Below, piece by piece: positions 1-6,314 of a stretch of 6,698 nt of DNA. Under the pieces are notes generated by a model. It did not search any database and was not told the origin of the DNA. It worked only from the letters and a program-made list of their open reading frames with translations. A program made the translations under genes and the position numbers. The first letter of the stretch is position 1, and every line of letters starts with the position of its first letter. This stretch comes from Acidobacteriota bacterium (lineage in GTDB: Bacteria > Acidobacteriota > UBA6911 > RPQK01): assembly GCA_003819755.1 (NCBI GenBank), contig RPQK01000431.1, positions 1 through 6,698 on the forward strand. Reading direction: 5' to 3'.

Positions 1-492
1 AATAAGGGCACGCCGGAAGGAGAGGGGATTAAGCGACTCTTTTCTGCCTCCGGCCTGCCCGAACTCAATCATTGTGTCTCGACCGTTCCAGGCACCATGC
101 GCCATCGCCCACCCCGCATCTCTCCACGCGGTTCTTGACGACAATTGGCGAGCTTTTTCGATTGATGAGGCGGTAATGAAGCCGATGGCAGGAAGAATGC
201 CTGTGCGACGGACTTTTCTCCCTAACTCGACGAGATCTTTATCGGAGAAGTGCATCGGTGAAGCGACCCAGATGAGGTAGTCCGGAGAGAGACCTAATGC
301 ATCATCGAGAGTTTTCGACAAACGCGCATGCTCCCGTTCGGCAATCTCAACGGCAAGCGCAAAATAGGGATCGTCAGGTTTCGAAAGTACGAAAACTGGT
401 GGATCCGCTGGTGTGAAGGCAAATATGTTGGCCAGCGTAAGTCCGACGATCGCCGCAAGGAAGATGCACCGTCCTGGAAGAATTATTGGCAT
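1..492 (-). CDS. Unrecognised, probably exported protein, N-terminal 164 residues (runs off left edge)
   Basis: The reading frame is open from 582 down to position 1 with no stop, so the C-terminus lies outside the window. I start it at the ATG at 490-492, because this puts a signal-peptide-like stretch at the very N-terminus: a short basic start (PGR), then a hydrophobic core at residues 10-26 (IFLAAIVGLTLANIFAF). The downstream part is soluble, with a strand-like segment (PVFVLSKP, about 32-39), an acidic/basic helix (EIAEREHARLSKTLDDAL, about 49-66), a strand-like YLIWVASP (72-79) and a second amphipathic region around 81-120. This alternation suggests an alpha/beta fold, but I recognise no family. 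An in-frame GTG at 517-519 is an alternative start; neither start has a good Shine-Dalgarno sequence. The gene diverges from the padR homologue and shares its upstream region. Base composition looks less GC-rich than the permease gene. That the frame is coding is likely; its function is unknown. Confidence 0.7.
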   Translation of the reverse strand, partial: MPIILPGRCIFLAAIVGLTLANIFAFTPADPPVFVLSKPDDPYFALAVEIAEREHARLSKTLDDALGLSPDYLIWVASPMHFSDKDLVELGRKVRRTGILPAIGFITASSIEKARQLSSRTAWRDAGWAMAHGAWNGRDTMIEFGQAGGRKESLNPLSFRRALI

Positions 493-569
493 TGCCGGTT
501 CATGGTCAAAGGCTAACACGACCAAGCCAGGATACGGTAGTGAGACGGCTCGATGGCGTGCCGAATCCT

Positions 570-625
570 TCTCCTTGACAACTTAGGAGAGGGGGCGCTA
601 TTCTTCTCCTGAGTAATATAGGAGA
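570..625. promoter_or_regulatory. Probable PadR operator: two copies of TCTCCT-N9-AGGAGA
   Basis: Four half-sites are visible: TCTCCT at 570-575, AGGAGA at 585-590, TCTCCT at 605-610 and AGGAGA at 620-625. They form two 21-bp inverted repeats with identical arms, 35 bp apart start to start. The whole array is also one symmetric structure centred at 597/598; its inner arms extend to ACTTAGGAGA (581-590) against TCTCCTGAGT (605-614), 9 of 10 paired. Copy 1 covers the -35 hexamer of the padR promoter. Copy 2 covers the likely transcription start and the padR ribosome binding site, since AGGAGA at 620-625 sits 7 nt before the ATG. PadR proteins are winged-helix dimers that usually repress their own operon by binding palindromes there, so this is the natural target. 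Binding itself is inferred. Confidence 0.75.
575..604 (+). promoter_or_regulatory. Sigma70-like promoter for the PadR-permease operon
   Basis: A perfect -35 hexamer TTGACA (575-580) is followed after 18 bp by TATTCT (599-604), a 4/6 match to the -10 consensus. Transcription would start near 611, giving a leader of about 22 nt that still includes the AGGAGA ribosome binding site. The -35 lies inside the first operator palindrome and the predicted start site inside the second, as expected for a repressible promoter. Confidence 0.6.
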
Positions 626-632
626 ACGGGCT

Positions 633-965
633 ATGCCGCAAGCCGAACTGCTGCCGGGAACACTCGATTTGCTTATCTTGAAGGCCGTCTCGCTTGGTGC
701 TCAGCATGGCTATGGAGTATTGCTGCGCATCGAGCAAATTACCGGCGGGGCGCTGACGATCGAACAGGGGGCGCTCTACCCGGCGCTTTACCGGCTGGAA
801 CATCAGGGCCTGCTCGATACTCACTGGGGAACTTCCGACAACAACCGAAAGGCGAAGTTTTACAGCCTGACGGTGGCGGGCCGGAAGCGTCTGGAGACGG
901 AAACTCATCGCTGGAATCTGGCCGCACTTGCCATAAACACAGCGCTTGGTGTCGAGGAGGTGTGA
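633..965 (+). CDS. PadR-family winged-helix transcriptional regulator
   Basis: This 110-residue protein is a short PadR regulator: an N-terminal winged helix-turn-helix and a brief C-terminal helix for dimerisation. Family hallmarks are visible in order: GTLDLLILKAV (9-19), HGYG (25-28) leading into the recognition region, GALYPALYRLE (46-56), and the wing with W at 65 and NRKAKFYSLT (71-80) followed by AGRKRLETE. The ATG at 633 is set by AGGAGA at 620-625, 7 nt upstream, which is also an arm of the presumed operator. The stop sits next to the permease start, so the two genes form one operon. Small PadR proteins of this kind commonly repress the adjacent transporter gene and release on binding a small hydrophobic ligand; the ligand here cannot be read from sequence. 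Family call is near certain; autorepression is inferred from the palindromes. Confidence 0.95.
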   Translation: MPQAELLPGTLDLLILKAVSLGAQHGYGVLLRIEQITGGALTIEQGALYPALYRLEHQGLLDTHWGTSDNNRKAKFYSLTVAGRKRLETETHRWNLAALAINTALGVEEV

Positions 966-967
966 CG

Positions 968-3712
968 GTGATATGGGCCAAGCTTCGGTCATTCTGCCGT
1001 AGTGTCGTCCATCGCTCCCGGGTGGAGCGACAAATGTCCGAGGAAATCGAGTTTCACCTTGAGCAACGTGCCAGGGATCTGGCCGCACGCGGACTATCGC
1101 CGGAAGAGGCGGGGCGGACGGCGCGGCTCGAGTTCGGCCCCGTCGAGAAGTACAAGGAGGAGGCCCGCCAGAACCTGGGGCTGAGGATCCTCGACGAGAT
1201 CAGCGCGGACGTGCGGTATGCGTTTCGTGATTTTGCGAGAAACAAAGGATTTACTTTCGCCGCAATCGCTACGCTGACACTGGGAATCGGGGCTAATACG
1301 GCCGTATTCAGCGTTTTTGATGCGATCCTCCTTCGCCCGCTTCCTGTAAGAGACCCGGAACAACTGGTCGTGTTCGACTGGTTACGCAGTCCGGATTCAA
1401 TGGTTGCCGGGTATTCGGGGTATGGACGGCCGCTCCGGTTGACGCCCGGCCCGGGGGCCGAGCTCGGCATCCGTACCTCCTTTTCCGCCCTGACGGTCGA
1501 ACGGTTTCGCGACCACAACTCCACCCTGTCACACGTTTTTGCTTTCTCGCCGGCACCCAGACCGAATGTGGTTGTCAACGGTCAGACGGAGACGGCGTCC
1601 GTCCTCATGGTGACGGGGGAGTATTTTGACGGGCTGGGCGTAGGGGCGGCTATCGGGAGAGCCCTTTCTCCCTCGGACGATCGCCCGGTTGGACAACCGG
1701 TCGCGATGATCTCCCAGCGTTACTGGCAGCGCCGGTTTTCGGGCGACGCGAGCATCCTGGGCAGAGTGATTCAAGTCAATCGGATTGATTTCACCGTTAT
1801 CGGGGTCACCCCTCAAGGATTTGAGGGACCTCTGATGAGTGAATCTTTCGACATCACTGTTCCCATCGGGATGGCTTCGAGTCTGAATCAGCAGCAAGGG
1901 GCTCCGCCGGTATCGGTGTGGTGGATGCAGATGATGGGCCGGCTGCGGCCCGGAGTGACGCGCGAACAGGCGGCTGCGGATCTTCAGAGCGGGTTTGTTG
2001 ACACCGTGCGCGAAAGCTGGGACAGGCGGTCCCCAAATACGCCGAATCCTGCGCGACGTGGTATTCCCACGCTTCGCCTGCAGCCCGGTGCCCAAGGGCC
2101 TGACGGCCCTCGAATTGACGCTATGCAGGTTATCGGCGCCGTGTTCCCCGTTGTGGCCGCGGTTCTTTGTATTGGTTGCGCTAATCTCGCCACCCTTCTT
2201 CTCGTGCGCGCGTCGGCCCGCCGTCAGGAGGTCTCGATTCGCCTCACGCTTGGCGCCAGTCGCTGGCGGGTGATGCGGCAGTTGCTCAGCGAATCTTTGC
2301 TTCTCGCTCTGGCGGGGGGAATCGGCGGCTCGGTTCTCGCCTTTTGGGGCAAGAACTTCATGCTGTGGTTGCCCACGGGAGATCTGCCAGTCGTGGACAC
2401 GCGCCTCGATTGGCGCGTACTCGGATTTGCCGCCGCCCTGTGCGCGCTCACGGCGGTCGCGTTCGGGATCGGACCAGCCTTGCGCGCGACTCGGACGGAT
2501 CCAGGGCCGGCGCTAAAATCCAGCGCGCAGAAGGGAAGTGTTCGCCGGGGAATTGTAAGCAAAGCGCTCCTGACGACTCAGGTCGCCATCAGCCTGGTCC
2601 TCCTGGTTGGCACGGGGCTTTTCCTCCGTACGCTGCACAATCTCAGTAAGGTTGAGGTGGGTTTCAACGCGGACAATCTCCTCGTCTTTCAAATTGACCC
2701 GACGGTGCAGGACGACCGCCCGGCTCGAGTGTTCGACCTCTACGACCGATTGGTCGACGAGGTCGAAGCGGTCCCCGGGGTCGATTCCTGCACTCTCTCT
2801 GCCATGCCGCTGATCGCCAGGAGGCAATGGGAGGAAACGGTGCAGGCGGACGGAAATCGCAATCCAGGGAGTGCCTTCATGCAAGTTGTGCGGTGGAATT
2901 TTCTTGAGACGATGGGCATCCCCTTGGTCACGGGAAGAGACCTGTCGGCGGCTGACACTCAAGGGAGCTCACGAGTCGCGGTCATCAATCAGACCATGGC
3001 GCGCGAGCTCTTCGGCGACCCGAATCCGGTCGGACGCCATTTCCAGTTCGTGGATGGTGCCGATCGCGATGTGCCGATCCAGGTGATCGGCGTTGCACGC
3101 GATTGCAAGTACTCGAGCCTCGAGCAACAGGTCCCTCCCACATTGTTCTTGCCCCACGCGCAGGCGCCTTCGCGCGCTATGACAGTCGAGGTGCGAACGG
3201 CAACAGATCCGACATCTCTGGCGCCCGCAATCCGAGAAGCCGTTCGCAGGATCGATCCCACGCTGGTCTTGGCCGACATGAAGACGCAGCGACAGCAGAT
3301 CAGCGAGACAATCGGAGGGCCGCGCGCCTTCGCCTTTCTCGCCGCGGTATCGGGAGCCATTGCGCTCCTCCTCGCCTGCGTCGGCCTTTACGGGGTCGTT
3401 TCCTATGATGCGACCCGACGGACGAACGAAATTGGTATCCGTATGGCGCTTGGGGCGAAGCGTTCGAATGTGCTTTCCCTCGTGATGCGCCAGACAATCG
3501 TCGTGGTAGTGACCGGTGCGGTTCTCGGGATCGGGCTCGCCATCGCGGCCGGGCAGCTCATTTCAAACCTCCTGTTCGGCATACAACCGACCGACCCACT
3601 GGCCTTTGCTTCGGCCGTCGTGTTTCTGCTCGCCGTTGCGGTCCTGGCGGCCTACTTACCCGCTCGCCGGGCGTCCCGGCTCGATCCGACGCAGGCTTTG
3701 AGATACGAGTGA
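968..3712 (+). CDS. ADOP-type duplicated FtsX/MacB permease (ABC transporter permease)
   Basis: This is a large integral membrane protein with two fused MacB-like permease halves. Residues are numbered from the upstream GTG at 962 (916 aa). A permease prefix region comes first (about 15-90, with RQMSEEIEFHLEQRA and LEFGPVEKYKEEAR). Half one has TM1 at 97-124, a periplasmic MacB-type core to about 385, and an FtsX segment with three helices (388-416, 441-467, 485-505). Half two repeats this: TM at 533-556, a core to about 785, and helices at 787-814, 842-872 and 877-899. The duplication is plain in RRQEVSIRLTLGASR (420-434) against RRTNEIGIRMALGAKR (819-834), and in the two ends ALRATRTDPGPALK and ARRASRLDPTQALR. 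I prefer the GTG at 968, 7 nt after GAGGAGG (954-960); the GTG at 962 overlaps the padR stop but leaves only 1 nt of spacing. No ABC ATPase is encoded here, as is usual for this 'orphan' family. Such proteins are presumed to act in export or mechanotransmission; the substrate is unknown. Confidence 0.95.
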   Translation: MIWAKLRSFCRSVVHRSRVERQMSEEIEFHLEQRARDLAARGLSPEEAGRTARLEFGPVEKYKEEARQNLGLRILDEISADVRYAFRDFARNKGFTFAAIATLTLGIGANTAVFSVFDAILLRPLPVRDPEQLVVFDWLRSPDSMVAGYSGYGRPLRLTPGPGAELGIRTSFSALTVERFRDHNSTLSHVFAFSPAPRPNVVVNGQTETASVLMVTGEYFDGLGVGAAIGRALSPSDDRPVGQPVAMISQRYWQRRFSGDASILGRVIQVNRIDFTVIGVTPQGFEGPLMSESFDITVPIGMASSLNQQQGAPPVSVWWMQMMGRLRPGVTREQAAADLQSGFVDTVRESWDRRSPNTPNPARRGIPTLRLQPGAQGPDGPRIDAMQVIGAVFPVVAAVLCIGCANLATLLLVRASARRQEVSIRLTLGASRWRVMRQLLSESLLLALAGGIGGSVLAFWGKNFMLWLPTGDLPVVDTRLDWRVLGFAAALCALTAVAFGIGPALRATRTDPGPALKSSAQKGSVRRGIVSKALLTTQVAISLVLLVGTGLFLRTLHNLSKVEVGFNADNLLVFQIDPTVQDDRPARVFDLYDRLVDEVEAVPGVDSCTLSAMPLIARRQWEETVQADGNRNPGSAFMQVVRWNFLETMGIPLVTGRDLSAADTQGSSRVAVINQTMARELFGDPNPVGRHFQFVDGADRDVPIQVIGVARDCKYSSLEQQVPPTLFLPHAQAPSRAMTVEVRTATDPTSLAPAIREAVRRIDPTLVLADMKTQRQQISETIGGPRAFAFLAAVSGAIALLLACVGLYGVVSYDATRRTNEIGIRMALGAKRSNVLSLVMRQTIVVVVTGAVLGIGLAIAAGQLISNLLFGIQPTDPLAFASAVVFLLAVAVLAAYLPARRASRLDPTQALRYE

Positions 3713-3776
3713 GGAGTAGGAGGTCCCGGAAGCAAGGGGAAATGCAGGCTCCGTAAGTGGGGGCATCCGCCGTGAG

Positions 3777-3796
3777 CGCGGGCAGAGATGCCCGCG
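3777..3796. repeat. GC-rich palindrome in the convergent intergenic region
   Basis: CGCGGGCA (3777-3784) and TGCCCGCG (3789-3796) form a perfect 8-bp stem around a GAGA loop. No T-run follows on either strand, so it is not a textbook terminator. An alternative 7-bp pairing exists between GGGCATC (3761-3767) and GATGCCC (3787-3793), which would exclude the main hairpin. It may be an extragenic palindromic element of a dispersed type, or it may weakly terminate or stabilise the permease transcript 65 nt upstream. Only the palindrome itself is seen; its role is open. The remaining spacer (3713-3926) shows no convincing gene. Confidence 0.5.
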
Positions 3797-3878
3797 GTCT
3801 CGGCAGCGAGCAAGTTGAGAGCGAGGCGGAAAACGGCAACAAATGGAATATGGACCTCACGTTCGCGAAGGAATAAGG

Positions 3879-3901
3879 AGAGCCGCAAGCTGTGCGGCTC
3901 T
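3879..3901 (-). terminator. Probable intrinsic terminator of the minus-strand operon
   Basis: AGAGCCGCA (3879-3887) pairs perfectly with TGCGGCTCT (3893-3901) across a 5-nt loop. Read on the minus strand it lies about 25 nt beyond the stop of the last gene and is followed by a pyrimidine-rich, partly T-rich tail (CCTTATTCCTT). On the plus strand the following bases (GTCGGGATT) are not T-rich. It therefore fits the GYF_2 membrane-protein gene better than the permease gene. The tail is imperfect, so termination strength is uncertain. Confidence 0.55.
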
Positions 3902-3926
3902 GTCGGGATTGCTGACTATTGAAACG

Positions 3927-4697
3927 TTAGTAGGAGCTCGTCAGGTAACCGCTTAAACCTAATATCAGCATCGCGACGGTGGCGAGAATCGACAACACGA
4001 TGCCGACAAGCGTGAGGACACCCAGGTATTTCCAGTACGATTTCTGAGCAAGGAGTGCGCGCTCTAGGTCTTCGGCCTGGCCCGACAACTGCAGCGCCCG
4101 AATGCCCTTGGCATAGCGGTTAAGGAATAGTCCCATCGGCAGGATAAACGCCGCCGCCACCAGGTAAGCGAGCAGAGCGGCGGCTCCAATCCCCGCACCG
4201 GTGAGCCCGCCTCCGCCGGTCACTATTCCCATGACCAGGCCCGCCAATCCGAACAGGACCATGAGCACGCAACCGATCATGGCGAGGATAGCCAGCAAAC
4301 GGACCCAGGGGCGGGTCTTCGCCAGGATGGCGACGGTCCCTTCAGACACGCTTCCGAACATCGGGGCGGCGGGTGTCGACGGTGAAAAGGACCGCAGGGT
4401 CGATAGCGTCTGGACAGGGATCGCAGCAACCGGCGGCTGGAAGGTCGGAGGAGCGGTCGTCACGGCCGCTGCAGGAGCAGTGAAAAGTGGCGGAGCCGAG
4501 GCAGCCACCGGAGGTGTGAGGGCTCGTGCGGATGCGAGGTCAGGAACCTGTTCGGCCGCGAGCCAGTCTGGAAGCCCGTCGTGCCAGACGAGGTCGTCCC
4601 AGCGCAAACGGCCGCTTTGAAGCATCTCGCGCACAACCGATTCACTCACCGGACCCACTTGACTGCCATTCTGAAAGTAATACCACTCTTCACTCAT
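3927..4697 (-). CDS. GYF_2 (DUF4339) domain protein with three C-terminal membrane segments
   Basis: Residues 1-54 of this 256-residue protein are a GYF_2 domain: WYYFQNGSQVGPV (5-17), the helix VVREMLQSGRL (21-31), then DDLVWHDGLPDW (34-45) and the closing VPDL (51-54). A Pro/Ala/Thr-rich linker of about 60 residues follows (55-118). The C-terminal part is membrane-embedded: helices at about 131-158, 166-192 and 225-252, with a glycine-rich turn (GGGG, 161-164) and a cytosolic-type segment between the last two carrying RYAKGIRALQ and LERALLAQKSYWKYLG. This layout resembles the DUF5362-type membrane domain, which I name with moderate confidence. The ATG at 4697 has GGGGAGG (4704-4710) 6 nt upstream. 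It is the last gene of the minus-strand cluster, 73 nt after the glycine-zipper gene, and a hairpin follows it. Bacterial GYF_2 domains are regarded as putative protein-interaction adaptors; the role of this protein is unknown. Confidence 0.88.
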   Translation of the reverse strand: MSEEWYYFQNGSQVGPVSESVVREMLQSGRLRWDDLVWHDGLPDWLAAEQVPDLASARALTPPVAASAPPLFTAPAAAVTTAPPTFQPPVAAIPVQTLSTLRSFSPSTPAAPMFGSVSEGTVAILAKTRPWVRLLAILAMIGCVLMVLFGLAGLVMGIVTGGGGLTGAGIGAAALLAYLVAAAFILPMGLFLNRYAKGIRALQLSGQAEDLERALLAQKSYWKYLGVLTLVGIVLSILATVAMLILGLSGYLTSSY

Positions 4698-4719
4698 GCA
4701 CTGCCTCCCCTGCGGCCGC

Positions 4720-4728
4720 GATATAACA
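4720..4728 (-). promoter_or_regulatory. Possible internal promoter (extended -10) before the last GYF_2 gene
   Basis: On the minus strand the 73-nt gap between the glycine-zipper gene and the last GYF_2 gene contains TGTTATATC, readable as an extended -10 (TG-N-TATATC). It is the only AT-rich spot in this gap and lies 22 nt from the ATG. No -35 at normal spacing is visible, although TTGTCC occurs 13 bp upstream. A weak call: read-through from the upstream genes may be all that is needed. Confidence 0.25.
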
Positions 4729-4770
4729 CAGGTAGCGTGGACAACGCCAGTGGCTCCACGCCGCCTGTGG

Positions 4771-5403
4771 CTATTTGCTCGTCTCTTGTTTCTCCGGCTG
4801 GCTCGTCACCCGCAGCTCAAACACCGACCCCGGGGCGAACTCGATGTCCTCACCTTTGGTGCTGAAGGCAATAGTGAGTCCGATAGCAGCGCCGATGGCA
4901 GCGCCTTTTGCAGCCCCGGACCCGCCCCCTGCCAGACCGCCAATGAGGGCGCCCAGCCCGGTAGCGACCGCCGTCGTTGCCACATCCCGTTTCTTCGACG
5001 ACTTGCCGATGACGTGCCCTTCCTCGTCGACGTTCTGGACACCCTTTGAATTGCTGACGCCGACGAGGTCCGCCTCGATCGGTATCTGGCGGTCGGGGAG
5101 GACCAGGGAGCGGAATTTGAAGGAGAGCTCGGACTTCCCTTTGACCTTGCCGGACGCCTTCGCCTTGAGGACTTCCGCCTCGATCATTTTGCCTTTGAAT
5201 TCTCCCGGCTCCAGGACCTCAAGGGTAAAAACGTCGCCTTTCTGGTTGGTTGAGGCGCTCAAGGGCGAGAGGGTCTTTACCATGAACTTCTGGTCCTTGA
5301 TCTCCTGTGCCTTGAGGACCGCGCACAGCAGAACCGTTCCGGCGATCGTAACAAGCAGCAGCGCAAACCTGGCGTTATTTCCTGATGGCCCGAATCGCAG
5401 CAT
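4771..5403 (-). CDS. Exported glycine-zipper protein of unknown function
   Basis: Taking the ATG at 5403, which has GGAGG (5409-5413) 5 nt upstream, the protein has 210 residues; an in-frame TTG at 5415 would include the Shine-Dalgarno itself and is rejected. A signal peptide is clear: a basic start with R3 and R12, a hydrophobic core 13-30 (FALLLVTIAGTVLLCAVL) and a likely cleavage site at LKA-QE near residue 32. The C in LLC lacks a small residue at -1, so I do not call a lipoprotein. The mature part has a beta-like domain (about 38-118, with GDVFTLEVLEP, KASGKVKGKSELSF and LPDRQIPIEADL). A small-residue helical stretch follows at about 143-180 with repeated G/A spacing (ATGLGALIGGLAGG, GAAIGAAIG), typical of a glycine zipper that inserts into or associates with membranes, then a terminal strand (SVFELRVT). 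Its first 29 nt overlap the end of the GYF-AIM24 gene, which suggests translational coupling. Confidence 0.85.
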   Translation of the reverse strand: MLRFGPSGNNARFALLLVTIAGTVLLCAVLKAQEIKDQKFMVKTLSPLSASTNQKGDVFTLEVLEPGEFKGKMIEAEVLKAKASGKVKGKSELSFKFRSLVLPDRQIPIEADLVGVSNSKGVQNVDEEGHVIGKSSKKRDVATTAVATGLGALIGGLAGGGSGAAKGAAIGAAIGLTIAFSTKGEDIEFAPGSVFELRVTSQPEKQETSK

Positions 5404-6298
5404 GCAGACCTCCAAACTCGCTAATCAATGTCAGGAAGCGGTTGGGAACAGGGGCAATCATCACGGTTCCGGTTCCCCTGAAAGTGTTTACCAATCCTTC
5501 GCCGGATGTGAAAGAGCCGAAGAATTTCTTCACGGCCTTTTCGACCCGAAACTCGAGTGACGCGCTGCGGGCAACCGCGAAGGAGCCGTCGACAACGAGA
5601 GTTTCGCCCTGCAAGTGGATGGCCTCAACCGGCCCGCGCGAGACGTAAAGCACCTTCCCATAGCCGCTGACGCTCGTTTGGAAGAAACCCTCCCCACCGA
5701 ACAGGCCTGTAAAGGCTTTGTTCGTGTACATATCGATTTGAACCGTGTTTTCGGAGGCCAGGAAGGCGCCTTTGTCGAGTATCCACTGATCGCCGGCCAA
5801 CTCCAGTATGTTGCAGTGGCCGAACGTCGGCTCGAGGAAGATCGTCCCTGTGCCGCGGTAGCGCGGGCGCACCGCCTTCTCTTTGGTCAGGGCACTCTTC
5901 AGGAACCCTCCGACCGACGGAAGCTGGGAATCGATCGTGATGTTCCCCAGCATGTAATGAAGCGCGCCCGACTCGAGGACCACTTCCGCGTTCGTAATCG
6001 TGATCTTCGGCATCTGGTACATGTCCGACTTGATAATCTCGAACTCGGCGGTCCCGCCCGAGACGGCAGGCTGAGGCGCGGGCTGAACGACAGCACCAGC
6101 AGCGGGGACAGCCGCCGGGGTGGAAACGGCGAGCAAGCCCGGCAAGGCTTGAGTTACCGGCTGCCAGGCGGCCAAACCCTCATACCAGCAGAAAGCCGCC
6201 GGTGAGATACGCCCCTGCTGCAGCAGTTCCCTTACTTGCTGCTCGGCGAGAGGACCCGTCTGTTGCCCGTTTTCGTTAATGTAGATCTGATCCGGCAT
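5375..6298 (-). CDS. GYF_2-AIM24 fusion protein
   Basis: The frame extends upstream to 6490, but the ATG at 6298 is the right start: GGGAGG (6305-6310) lies 6 nt before it, the GYF domain begins at once, and a start further upstream would overlap the preceding gene. The 307-residue protein has a GYF_2 domain at 1-55 (YINENGQQTGPLAEQQVRE, then FCWYEGLAAWQPV and LPGL), a Pro/Ala/Val linker (56-82), and an AIM24/TIGR00266-type beta domain from about 85 to 300. The AIM24 call rests on its repeated Gly-rich strands: LHYMLGNITI (113-122), YRGTGTIFLEP (147-157), GEGFFQTSVSGYGKVLYVSRG (202-222, given in part), LVVDGSFAVA (234-243) and GEGLVNTFRGTGTVMI (266-281). AIM24 is named for a mitochondrial inner-membrane protein needed for membrane organisation; the role of bacterial members is poorly defined. 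No membrane segment or signal peptide is seen, so it is probably cytosolic or membrane-peripheral. It starts 16 nt after the preceding stop. Confidence 0.9.
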   Translation of the reverse strand: MPDQIYINENGQQTGPLAEQQVRELLQQGRISPAAFCWYEGLAAWQPVTQALPGLLAVSTPAAVPAAGAVVQPAPQPAVSGGTAEFEIIKSDMYQMPKITITNAEVVLESGALHYMLGNITIDSQLPSVGGFLKSALTKEKAVRPRYRGTGTIFLEPTFGHCNILELAGDQWILDKGAFLASENTVQIDMYTNKAFTGLFGGEGFFQTSVSGYGKVLYVSRGPVEAIHLQGETLVVDGSFAVARSASLEFRVEKAVKKFFGSFTSGEGLVNTFRGTGTVMIAPVPNRFLTLISEFGGLHAAIRAIRK

Positions 6299-6314
6299 CG
6301 CTAACCTCCCACGT

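Noticed and set aside
74..280. Small plus-strand open frame near the left edge
   Set aside because: It is antisense to the better supported minus-strand frame, which is open over the entire region and starts with a signal peptide.
513..1088. Long minus-strand open frame opposite padR
   Set aside because: It runs antisense to the clear PadR gene and its promoter, has no recognisable domain, and its composition follows the opposite-strand codons.
1685..1700. Perfect inverted repeat CCGGTT-N4-AACCGG
   Set aside because: It lies inside the permease coding sequence and encodes ordinary residues (RPVGQPV); there is no sign of a regulatory role.
2095..2110. Perfect inverted repeat AGGGCC-N4-GGCCCT
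   Set aside because: It is within the permease reading frame with no T-run and no promoter context; expected by chance in GC-rich coding DNA.
4712..4719. GCGGCCGC palindrome before the last GYF_2 gene
   Set aside because: An 8-bp palindrome of G and C is unremarkable in this base composition and no pairing partner or repeat copy is seen.
5403..5403. Lipoprotein reading of the glycine-zipper protein
   Set aside because: The cysteine near residue 27 is preceded by Leu rather than Gly, Ala or Ser, so the lipobox is not satisfied; an ordinary signal peptide with an LKA-Q cleavage site fits better.
4775..5560. Plus-strand open frame of 261 codons opposite the glycine-zipper gene
   Set aside because: It is antisense to two well-supported genes with ribosome binding sites and domain features; its Ala/Pro/Ser-rich translation is typical of a shadow frame.
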